NCBI RefSeq assembly: GCF_023078275.1
Contig: NC_062998.1
Span: 16,319,916-16,383,915, forward strand
Reading direction: 5' to 3'
Length of the DNA stretch: 64,000 nt
Origin: Leguminivora glycinivorella
Lineage: Eukaryota > Arthropoda > Insecta > Lepidoptera > Tortricidae
The position numbers and the translations under genes were made by a program. Shown here piece after piece: positions 1 through 12,000 of this stretch. The notes under the pieces were generated by a model. It was not told the origin of the DNA, did no database searches, and saw only the letters and a program-made list of their open reading frames with translations. The stretch's first letter is position 1. Each line of letters starts with the position of its first letter.

Positions 1-230
1 GCGAGGAAACTACAACGCGAAAAATACGTTTATCACTCCTTCCAGTAGTTCCACAGGTGGTAAATTATCTTTATTAGTAGATTCACCTACTTTTATCAAT
101 TTTAAAGCAGTTAATTTGACTTTATTCAAGGTCAAATTACTTTACCCACTAGTGGATAAAATGCGTTTTTACCCGCTGGTATTAAAGGACAAAACACGTG
201 TTTCCGAGCTAGTGAGGGGAAAAATTAGTT
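1..230 (+). repeat. Dispersed repeat, CCCACTAGTGG family
   Basis: Near-identical to 47808-48031, 48075-48308 and, reversed, 49338-49590. Shared landmarks are ACCCACTAGTGGATAAAATG and ACACGTGTTTCCGAGC. It lies at the window edge, so the left end is cut. Confidence 0.8.
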
Positions 231-308
231 ACCTATGTGAATTGTGATTTTATTTTTTATTACAAACAGAAGATCAAAAAAGCACATAAAAATTTTGTCA
301 AAATCAAA

Positions 309-434
309 TTTCACATTATCCGATCCGATATCAGATGTCGGACCGATATCCTATACATCACAGGCGCCATCTTGGACTTTTTCCATTGAAATCCTTCCGA
401 CATCCGATATCGGATCGGATAATGTGAAAACGAA
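309..434. mobile_element. Foldback MITE, TTCACATTATCCGATCC family
   Basis: Arms TTTCACATTATCCGATCCGA and its complement CGGATCGGATAATGTGAAAA surround GGCGCCATCTTGGA. A second full copy is at 1083-1211 and a half copy at 20049-20112. Confidence 0.85.
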
Positions 435-618
435 TGATTAGATTAGATTTTCAGATTTTTGGAAAATTCTTTCGATTCAAGTGAAGCATGTTATTTAATA
501 AGTAAGGAAATGGATGAATGCGACATGATATTATCTTTAGAAATAATGGGAGGTAGTTAAGGCTGTAGATTAACCTTTTTTAGAGTGTACTAATTGCTGA
601 GTATGTCTATAATTAGAG

Positions 619-686
619 CGATGCTGAACATAGAACAGCCGCCGGCCGTGAAGATTGTAGAGAAGAAACCGAAGGAGTTCGCCAAG
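619..686 (+). CDS. Efhc1: EFHC-like exon a (linker before third DM10)
   Basis: Encodes MLNIEQPPAVKIVEKKPKEF-AK and ends at donor AAG|GTAACT in phase 0. The Pro/Lys-rich linker matches in position the stretch before the third DM10 in EFHC1. An in-frame TAA at 591-593 and AG dinucleotides at 615-618 put the 5' edge near 617-619. The in-frame ATGs at 603 and 621 are probably not starts, because homologues carry two more DM10 domains upstream. Confidence 0.7.
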
Positions 687-3600
687 GTAACTGGACGTGT
701 CATTCCGGTAGCATTTCTTTTTTATATTTACATAGGGAAATAAAGAAATTGCGTCGCGCTATACAACCTGTTTTTATTGAATTCCGTTAACTTTAAGGGA
801 AGGTTCTTTAGATCAAATACAATTAATTTCTCTAAGAAACAAGCGTCTCAACTTTTACGGCTATCGAGTTATTTAAAAAATTAAGATAATTACTGAACAC
901 GTGTGTGACAGCATTTACCAATTCCTAATGTTATTTGTTGTGACATATTGTGCCATCCATCACTTGACACTAACTTGAATGTTATCCTTAAGGGTCTCTG
1001 ACATACTAGATAAATTCGCAAAAAAATTCATCATTTTCATACATAATAAATGAATTTATTAAGAATAACATTCAAAGTAGCGCGTTTTCACATCATCCGA
1101 TCCGATATCGGATGTCGGACCGATATCCCATACATTACAGGCGCCATCTTGGATTTTTTCTATTGAAATCCTTCTGACATCCGATATCGGATCGGATAAT
1201 GTGAAAACGGCCTTAGTGTCAAGTGATTAAGAGTTAAGACGCTAGTTTCTTAAAGAAATTAACTGTATTTGATGTAATGGATCTTCCCCTAAAGTTAACA
1301 GAATTCAATAAAAACAGGGTGTATACATATAAAATGTACCTACAACAACTTATTTAAACTAACTTTTATGCGGGCTTTAATAAGTTACCTACTTACTCGT
1401 ATTTGTAATATAATGTAAATAATAAGTAAACTGCCTACATATTAACTTGGAGAAGAAACGGACTCAATCAATCATGGTCGCGCGATAGACGATAAAAACA
1501 GGCCGTCCCTATCGCACTATTTGTAAGTGCGATAGGGACGGCCTGATATTTTATCGTCTATCGCGCGACCATGCTTCCCGTGCTGAACAGCAACAGAGAG
1601 GTATTAATGACCATACGGTACGGAGCGTGAACAGTTAGCCTCTTAGCCACGCGTCCAGTATTATACAGTCTTCTACAAAGAGATGTATTATCCACTTTTT
1701 CACCTTATTGCACTGTAATAAGGTGAAAAAGGGTATATATCTCCTTGTAGCCGACTGTACATGCAGTGTATTGACACGACGCTTTAACGTTTCGGTTTCT
1801 CTTTTTGTGTGGTCGAGTATACATTAATGAATTGTAATATTGCGAGTAATTGATGTAAGCTAATTTTCCTTTGTAGGTGTACCCTCCGCACACGGGTATT
1901 GGCACTCCGGAGGACTCTTTGCAGAACTGCTTCGGGCTGGTGCCAAAGCCTCCCCACAAGGACGTCATCAAATACAACCTTAATGCCAATAAGGTAAGTA
2001 CTAGCTCTTAACAGAAAAAACCGGTCAAGAGCGTGTCGGGCCACGCTCAGTGTAGGGTTCCGTAGTTTTCCGTATTTTTCTCAAAAACTACTGAACCTAT
2101 CAAGTTCAAAACAATTTACCTCGAAAGTCTTTATAAAGTTCTACTTTTGTGATTTTTTTAATATTTTTTAAACATATGGTTCAAAAGTTAGAGGGGGGGG
2201 GACGCACTTTTTTTTCCTTTAGGAGCGATTATTTCCGAAAATATTAATATTATCAAAAAACGATATTAGTAAAACCGTATACATTTTTAAATACCTATCC
2301 AACAATGTATCACATGTTGGGGTTGGAATGAAAAAAAATATCAGCCCCCACTTTACATGTAGGGGGGGTACACTAATAAAACATTTTTTTCCATTTTTTA
2401 TTTTTGCACTTTGTTGGCGTGATTGATATACATATTGGTACCAAATTTCAGCTTTCTAGTGCTAACAGTTACTGAGATTATCCCCGGACGGACGGACGGA
2501 CGGACAGACAGACATGGCGAAACTATAAGGGTTCCTAGTTGACTACGGAAGCCTAAAAACCCTAAAGAAAAGTACAAGTAGAATGCCCTGCCTGAGTCTG
2601 TGTTTCCACATGAGTACAATTCAGGTCTCTGTAAAGCAAGAGTAAATAGGTATCTCATAGGTAAGCGTGCTCCACCGTAGACGGCATCATCACTTACCAT
2701 CAGGTGTGATCGTGGTCAAACGTCTACCTATTCATACTAAATATTTTTTAAGAAAAAAAAAACCGTCGCCTTTCGGGTTCTGGTGAAAGCTACTTGCGAA
2801 TGTTGGATTATGTAGAAATGTGTAAGTATTTTTAAAACTGCTTTTAATGCTTTAATTATTAGATGGCAACACAAATGAATATACGTATAACGTTAAGGTT
2901 TGAGGAGTTTCCTCAATTCCTCATGAATCCGTTTATATTATAAGAAATCGAAGCTTGACAAACTTTGACTTGAAAACTCAATATGCTTAACAAACATAAC
3001 TAAATAACTGAACTTAAACGCATGCTTTTCTTACAAAAATACCAAAGTCACTATGAGTGTGCCGTTCAGATTTGAGGAGTTCGGTTCTGACTATCATCAG
3101 CAGTTCCACTGCACCAAATGTCACTGTTCTGGACGTAAGCGCATGCTGTTCTTATAAAAATGGCAAAGTCACTATAAGCGTGCCGTTCAGATTTGAGGAG
3201 TTTGGTTCTGGCCATCATCAGCAGTTCCACTGCATCAAATGTCACTGTTCTGGACGAAAGTGCTTGCTGTTCCTATAAAAATACCAAAGTCACTATAAGC
3301 GTGCCGTTCAGATTTGAAGAGTTCCGTTCTGGCCATCATCAGCAGATCCACTGCACCAAATGTCACTGTTCCGTACCTAAATGCATGCTGTTCCTTTAAA
3401 AACACAAAAATCACCATATGTAGGTATGCCTTTCAGATTTGAGGAGTTCCCTCGATTTCTCCAGGATCCCATCATCAGAACTGGGTTCTGAGAAAAATGG
3501 GACCAATCTGTATGCATATACATTCAATCAAAAAAAAATTTCAAAATCGGTCCAGTAACGACGGAGATATCGAGGAACAAACATAAAAAATAAAAAAAAT

Positions 3601-6600
3601 AAAAAAATAAAACATACAGACGACTTGATAACCGTCCTTTTTGAGAGATATGAGGCGACGGTTAAAAAAACCTACATATAATATCGACTTGTTAAACTGT
3701 AAACATGAAATGTTATGAAGTGCCAAAAAGTTTAGCACGTTGTCTATTCGCGGATTAGGAAATTAATCTTAAAGATTTTGATCAACATGGATTTCCGAAA
3801 ACTAACGCCTGATTTCATTGATTATTTGAATAATATTTTAAGAAAATATCCATTCAAGCTTTACAACTTGTTCCTACGAACTGTTAAAGTTTTTTTACCA
3901 CATACACTTCAAACTTTGCCAATTGATAAAAATTACTTTTAATTATTAAAAAAGTCTTCTAAATATTCTAATCAGCGATTAATATTCTAATCATGTCACA
4001 AATCCCATACTGTATATTCAGCTGTATACAGAAAACTCTCCCAACATCTTCGCTCCTGAGCACAAGTTCCGAGAACCTATTGTCAAAGTAAATAACTTTG
4101 GACGCTAAAACGTATCAGCGGCAGCGAACCCCCAAGTACTCTGCAAAAAGTTTACTTGACCTACTCATAACCTGGATTCCATTGTCCTTGAACTTCTACA
4201 CTTTCCACAAAGCTTACCCGTAGAACGCAATCTCTGCTCATCTCATTTAAATAGCTCCAAGCGAATCCCTTTGTACTGTTTATTTTATAATATTTTTCCT
4301 GTGAAAAGAGGTACATTATTTATTCTATGTCAAATTGGTCATTTCTAGCGCGAGCTTCGTAGTTTATGTATTTAATTCAGCCAGCATTAATATATTACCC
4401 AGTTAAATGGAACAATTATAATGAAACAAACCGCTTGTTATCTTGTGAGATGAAAATAAACTTTTATAGTATTTTATGCAATAGGCGTTTAAAGGAGGTC
4501 AAAAAAGACGAGTGGCGTGGGTAACAATTTGAGGCGAAGCCGAAAATTGTTATTAAACGCCACGAGTATTTTTTGACTCAGTTAAACACCGTTGCATACA
4601 ATACTTTTTCTACGACCATGCACTTAGTTTTTCATTGTTTTCTTGAATAATTTTCGTGAAATTCACACTGTTTCCTGTATTTTGACGCAAAGGTTTGCAC
4701 TGTCAGCTCAGCTGCCCAAAGCCTTCCCGCGCACGCACGCAGTATCGTTATAACAATGCGTTGCCATGGTTACAGAGCCAAACAATTCGTTTTCAGTTTT
4801 TTCGATACTGCGCGCATGCGCTGAAAGCCGTCGGACGCTGGCTTTGGGAATAGACTTTTATTAGGGTTTTAAAGATGTATGCACGACCCTGTAAATGACG
4901 AATAACAGTTCGGGAGTAGAAAAAAATGTTTAACACATTTCATTGGCAAAAACACATTGGGGCATTTTCAGAATTTGGGACCCCCCCAATTAGCGTAAGT
5001 TGAAAAAATTAACTCACTGTCAGTTTTGTGACTATAAATTAACACGAAATTTCTATAAAAATATTGTTTTTATGTGAATTACATAAACTTTGAACGATAA
5101 TTTATATTCAGAATGTTTCAGAACGCTTGGACAGGTCTCCACGGAAGACCAGCGTCAAGTTACCTGGTAGGTAACTTGACAAAATGCTGAGGGGAGACCT
5201 TTTTCAGTGACGTTAATATAATACTTATTAATGTGTATCATAGACGTAAGGAATATTGTTAACGTCCTGAATAAAAATATTTTCTTTCTTTCAAAAAAGT
5301 AAATTTTTAGATAGATTTTATGCTTAATTGTCGTCACAAAACTGACAGCGTGTAAATTTTTGTTAACAACTTACGCTAATTGGAGTGTCCCAAATTCTGA
5401 AAATGTCCATTAATGTTACTAATGCAGGTATAAAAAGTTTTAAACGACCGTTAAATTACTCATATTGATACTTTTTGGAACATAAATGGAGTCTTTGTAT
5501 GGTGAAAATGAACAATGTACCCAAACTGACTCAGTACCTAATAGAAACAAAAATGTATACATTTTGAATGACGCTATCGAGTGCCTAATCTATTCTTACT
5601 AAAATGTCAAAAACTCGTAACAAGTAGATGCCCAGCCCATTGTTCGTAAATGTCACCATATTATTGCCTCCTAAGTTTAGACAGTACATAGGATAATCAA
5701 CTTAATCAATACCTAATAATAAGCTTGACCCCTGCAACGTCGATGTCAAAAATTTGCTACTGGATTTGTTGAAATCATTGTTTTGTTAACTCAGTCCAAA
5801 TTGTATATGACGGATATGGTACGCGTTTGAGCCACAATAATAGAGGTTGATATTTTTACTTCAGAACCTCCGGTACCTGTGCGAGCTGGAGTGGATCCAT
5901 CCAGAGGACAAAGGCCGCCGTTTCGTGCTGTCGTACAGCTTGGCAGACGGCCAGATAAAGATCGGGGAGGTCCCGCGCCGCAACTCTGGCATCAAGGAGG
6001 GGAAGTTCCTCAAGTCCATGCTTTTGCAGACTCCTGAATCGGACCCCAGTTTCCCTACGTACTTTACGCCTGATCGATTTTATATTGGTAAAATACTTAT
6101 TCGACATATTTAACTGAACTTATAGTCATATTCATTCATTTAGATAGTAATTAAATCATAATGCTTGCAGAATTCTCGTATTTTCGGTGCATGTTGTTAT
6201 CCACCGTTTTATGCAAACAATAATTAATGTTTTACAATAATGACTACTTCACTACACTTTAAGGCTATCCGTCTGGTTACGGCCTTCGATTTTTGTGCTG
6301 AAACATGAGCAGGTACTCCGCCTGCTTCTTTAAAAAAAATAAAAGCGAAAGTATGTAGGTACCTATGTAAGTACAGTCAACAGCACAGCTGTGAATACGG
6401 ACAAAGTGCCAAAAGTATGTATATGTCGCAGTAAGATAGATAAAGCCGTTATATAGTTATAACCCTAGGGATATAATTATATGTCGTAACATAGTTAAAC
6501 GAAAGCGATTTATTGCTATCTTACTAGGAATATAACTATAATACGTTACTAGTTTAGTCAAATAGTTATATGACTGGATTCAGTTTAGTGAAATGATTGT

Positions 6601-8755
6601 AGACAGGAGTGTGGCGGTGCGGCGGAGGTATAGTTATAACCCTAGGGATATAATTATATGCGTTAAACAAACAAACCACAGTGAAGAATTGTTTAGGGCA
6701 AGAATTTGTTAATTATTTCCAATTCAATGTGCTTATCTGCTTATTCTCTCTAAACACATAGACGGATGGACAGAGTCGCGACATAAATAAATAAATAAAT
6801 AATAAATAAATATTATAGGACATTCTTACACAGATTGACTGAGGCCCACGGTAAGCTCAAGAAGGCTTGTGTTGTGGGTACTCAGAAAACGATATATATA
6901 ATATATAAATACATATTTATATACATAGAAAACATCCATGACTCAGGAACAAATATCTGTGCTCATCACACAAATAAATGCCCTTACCGGGATTCGAACC
7001 CGGGACCGCGGCGTAGCAGGCAGGCTCACTACCGACTGCGCCAGACCGGTCGTCAAAAGGACATAAGGGTTCCTTTTGATTTTTTTTTGGTATAGAACTA
7101 TAAAGAACCGGGACTCCTGGTTCCAGTCCCACTTAGAGACGTATTATAATTATATCCCTAGACTAAGTTTAATCCAGTGATATAATTATATAACTAAACT
7201 AGTACCTACCGTATTATAATTATATTCCTAGTAAGATGGTTATGAATCGCTTTTGATTAGCTATGTTACGGCATATAATTATATCCCTAGGGTTATAACT
7301 ATACCTCTGCCGCAGCGCCGCACTCCTGCCTACAATCATTTCACTAGACTGAATCCAGTCATATAACTATTTGACTAAACTAGTAACGTATTATAGTTAT
7401 ATTCCTAGTAAGATAGCAATAAATCGCTTTCGTTTAACTATGTTACGACGTATAATTGTATTCCTAGGGTTATAACTATATAACGGTTTTATCTATCTTA
7501 CTGCGACATATACATATTCTTGGCACTTTGTCTGTATTCACAGCTGTGTTGCTGACTGTACTGTAAGTAGGTAAGTAGGGTGGTTTAGCCGGTTATCCGA
7601 CCACCTCTGGTTGTCGGCCACCACGCAGTTAATCTACAATAACATGACAACTATATAGTATTTCTTCAAAAAATGAGGGTAGATACATAAAGTCACTTGA
7701 TATTGACATGTCCTACATTTATTTTCTTGGTGACGTATTGATTCGCTCGTCAGTGTACGGAAGCAATTTGAGCAGTGTGAATGGTGGACAAATTTTATAA
7801 AAAAAATTAGGATACAACATTTTTTCGAGGTATGTAAACAATATTGTTTTCGTGGCTTTGAGACCATTGTTGAGGTTAAAGTAGATTGTGAATAAGTTGA
7901 ACTCATGTTATTTCAATTTAAATGTTCAAAATATGTAATATAATTAAATTAAACTGGGTGGTCGGGTATCTAAATGCAATTTTACAAAGATATTTAGTTG
8001 TCGGCCCCCCGGCCGAGAACGGACTTGAAGGACGTCATTTTTAATCGATTGTCTTTCCTATATTATTAGAGCAAATGAAATAAATACTTCAAAAAACACT
8101 TATTTTGAACAAAATTGATATTGCATTTAACAGCCGGCCACATGCTTTCTTGGAAATAATTGGTTAAAATCTGATTTATTTTTTGAAATATTTGGCGGCC
8201 GAGAACAGGCATTTTTAAAGTTGATTGTCGGCCTAGCCAATTTATGACGGCCGAGAAACAAATAATTTTAATTTAGTTGTCGGCCCTGCAATATATTCTC
8301 GACCCAGATTCAAAATAATTTGTCTTTGGGGGTCAATTAATTGCGTTGTTTGTAAGGATTATTTAAAAAAATGCATTTATTTATTAATAAATACAATAAT
8401 ATACAATAGCAACACAACTTGTTCTTAGGTAATTATTATACTATACATTTTTGCTACAGGTATTTTTTTAAGGATTACACCAGATTTTATACAGTCTAAT
8501 ACATCATCATTATGTACCTACCTGCATATAATATTTTTACTTTAGCAAATTTAGTTAAATTGTGTTGTGTTTGTTGTTGTTGTTAGTTTATTTTCTCGTA
8601 TTTACATTAATTTATTTAATTTAATTTAGTACCAGTCTGGCCTAGCGCGTAGTGACCCTGCCTGTTGAGCCACGGTCCTGGGTTCGAATCCCGGTAAGGT
8701 CATTTATTATTATGATATGTCATGGATGTTTTCTATGTATATACGTATTTGTTTA

Positions 8756-8789
<34 letters not shown>

Positions 8790-8939
8790 CATCGTCCTTG
8801 CGTTATCCCGGCATTTGCCACGGCTCATGGGAGCCTGGGGTCCGCTTTGACGACAAATCCCAAGATTTGGCGTAGGCACTAGTTTTACAAAAGCGACTGC
8901 CATCTGACCTTTCAACCCGAAGGGTAACTAGACCTTAAG

Positions 8940-9013
<74 letters not shown>

Positions 9014-12000
9014 GCCAGCAAATTCAGCGTGTCAAATGGACGTTACGGACCATTATAAACCTCATTAAATGTAAAATATTACTAAAAATACATTGTGACA
9101 TTGACTATTACTTGTTTTAATCCAAAATAAATCCTGTTAGTTCTGACATAAGATTCATTTTAAAACCCTAATAACAGTGGCCGACAACTAACTAAACAAG
9201 CGGCCGAGAACCAAAAGAAGTGGTCGACAACCGGCTAAATTGCTACTTTTTCATATTCGGAGCTATATAAAGAAAACTAAGTTAGTTAGTCATAATTTTT
9301 TATACCAAAAGGAAACTGTATTAAATTCTTTGCCTAAAAATCATACAATGACAAAATTTTGTCGAATATGTTGTACAGAAAATCCATTTGAATGCGTAGT
9401 TTTGCTAAACTGGCCGACAACCGGCTAATTCACCCTATGTAAATTTTAAGGCGGTGATATAACGTATTTACCTACAGGCGCCATAGTCCCGGTGTTCAAG
9501 CACCGCTTCAAGATCATCGGCTGCGACCTGTTCGTATACCGCTACATGGCCGCCAACCCCGACAAGTTCCCGCAGGAGGTCATCGACAACGTGCGCAACT
9601 ACCACTTGCGCGAGGGCAACCTCAAGGACGAACTGCGGGTTAGTGTTGTAAACAATCCAATGTTTAAGACTGATGTAAGGTTCAATTTTGAGAAATGACC
9701 TGCCAGAAGCAGTATTATACCTATTCAGAGAATAGTTAATGTGATCGTACCTGTTACAGTTTATCAGAACTGGTTTTGTGATGAAATTGAAACATAAGTA
9801 CCTACAATGAGAATGAAAGAATGATTGTCGTTAATATTACGGTTGACAAATATAAAATTCACTTGAAAGACTTGACCAGGGGGCCGATTTTTGAGTCTCA
9901 CGGCGTCCGAATTCAGAAAATTGTCACTGAAAATAATAGGCAATTCACCGTTTTCAACCGGTATTTTAGTGACAGTGAGACTCAAAAATCGGCCCCCAGT
10001 AAGTAAAATATTTAAGACTTTAAATTAAAAAGGAAATCATTGAATCCGAACAATAGTATTTCGCGGATATTAGGAAGGCATGCGCAGAGCTAAAGGCAAT
10101 ACGCAGACGACATTACAATCCTTAAATACTCGTAACATGATACAAATGGAATTTAAGGGTTTACATTCAAATTGTCGTAAAGTGAAAGAACATAATAGGT
10201 ACATAAGATAACCAATTCCCGCCAACTTTTTTTTTCAACATGTGATCAGGGTTTCAGACGCTTGGTTTTTGCCAAGTCAAACATTTTTTAAACGATAAGT
10301 AATCGAATCCTATTTTATTTTATTTACTTAATTTAATGACAGAAAATACGGAATTCTAACAAATTATAGCAAAACTAAAATAACCTATCAAAGTTTGGTC
10401 ACCTACACAATTTTAATTTTGCAATATGTTTTAACTGTTTGTCTCTTGAGACCGATTACCTTAGTCTTAGGCCGGCACGGCAACAGACACTCTTAAAATT
10501 CATAATTCGATAAAGTCATAATCAGTACAAAAATCAGATCGAGTGCACGGAGTTACATATAATTTCGCGACTGTCCACACACACTCTTGTTTTTTAAGAT
10601 TATGAATTTTAAGACTGTCTGTTGCCGGCCTTAGAAGAAAATTGTACCTACTTTATGCTCTAGAATGTAAAATGCGATTTTATGTCGTCTTCGCACTACA
10701 TAAAGGTGCACTTTTCGAGCATGAGTGAAAACGATTTTTTTTTGTTATACTTATACAGAAATGCCTGCCAACGATACTATATTTATATACTATGATTACT
10801 AAAATAATACTCTCTTTAAAAAAAATTACATTATGTAAACACTGTCAAACCATTAAAATCTGTCAGTAAATAAGTACAAAGAAAACTATTTGCATCCTTT
10901 TCTATAGCAATAGAAAAGGATGCACAATTTTATTGAGCAATAAAATTGTGTAGGTGACAAAACTTTGATAGGTTATTTTATTTTTGCTATAATTTATTAC
11001 TTTTATTAGAATTCCGTATTTTCTGTCATTAAATTAAGTAAATAAAATAAAATAGGATTCGATTACTTCCCGTTTAAAAAATGTTTGACTTGGCAAAAAA
11101 CCAAGCGTCTGAAACTCTGATCACATGTTGAAAAAAAAGTTGGCGGGAATTGCTTATCTTATGTACCTACATTTATTACCTATTTATCATTTATAACCTG
11201 CTAAGTAAATTCCTATTATTACAAATAACGACAATTACCCGGCGTTTATTTCAGGACGCTGTGCGCGAGGGCCAAGCGGCAGCGAAGCGCGCCGAGCTGC
11301 TAAAACAAGGGCAGTCGGCGGTGGCAGAGCCCAACGCCATGGAGCGGTGCCTAACGGCGCTCAACGTGGTGGAGGGCACGGCGTCGCCGCCGCGGCCCCC
11401 CACGCCGCCGCAGACCAGCGACCACATGTCCTACGACGAGAGCCTCAGGGCTGCACGACTCAGGTACTACACCTTAGTACAGGAGCGCAACGTCATGCCT
11501 CCCCGCGCCGCCGCATACACCACTATGTCCTACGATGGAGCCTCAGAGCTTAGGTACAGCTTAGTACAAGAGCCCATTGCCACGGAGCGCTGCCTAGCAG
11601 CGTTTAAAAAGTTCTACTTAAACAGTGATTATGATTTATCATATTTCTTTCAAAATCTTACAATAAAATATGGCAGATAATAAAATCCATAATGATATAA
11701 ATACTTAACATTTTCAGCAAACCCCACACCGACGAGATAATGCCGCTAAAGGGTATACTAAAGTCGGGCGGGGCGCGCGACGACCAGCAGAAGGTGGTGT
11801 GCTTCAGCGGGCCCGCGGCCGACGAGCACCGCGAGCAACGCGCCGCCTACCCGCAGTACCCGCCCGGCCAGCAGCCGCATTACAACGACGACCCGAACTT
11901 CTGCGAACAGTTCAAGATGCCGGTATGAATCTTATCAATTCCAGCAAACCAACGATGCAATGCCCCTAAAGGGTACTAAAGTCGGGCGGGGCGCGCGACG

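Larger units (their letters stand above)
7578..9435. mobile_element. 1.86-kb non-autonomous DNA transposon with clustered GTTGTCGGCC motifs
   Basis: Flanked by TA. TIRs GGGTGGTTTAGCCGGTTATC and (complement of right end) GGGTGAATTAGCCGGTTGTC. Motif GTTGTCGGCC or close forms occur at 7610, 7997, 8223 and 8276 facing right, and as GGCCGACAAC at 9179 and 9412. GGCCGAGAA occurs at 8011, 8197, 8249 and 9202. No transposase. A SINE and TA microsatellites are inserted inside. The right end lies 42 bp before an EFHC exon. Confidence 0.75.

Noticed and set aside
3057..3417. Cys-rich open frames repeated in the 121-bp array, also at 50757-51340
   Set aside because: The period of 121 is not a multiple of three and every frame is open by repetition; this is a transposon tandem array, not a protein.
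3057..3440. CRISPR-like regular repeats
   Set aside because: Units of 121 bp repeat along their full length with no unique spacers, in an insect genome.
4020..4110. Possible EFHC exon between exons b and c
   Set aside because: Exons b and c join in phase and match the homologue without a gap, and no paired splice sites are clear here.
6962..7060. tRNA genes at 7.0, 8.65, 18.1, 34.45, 34.8 and 55.1 kb
   Set aside because: Each has A and B box words but is joined to a SINE body or low-complexity tail and does not close a good cloverleaf.
9764..10006. Opposed open frames at 9.8-10.0 kb
   Set aside because: Generated by the GGGGGCCGATTTTT hairpin.
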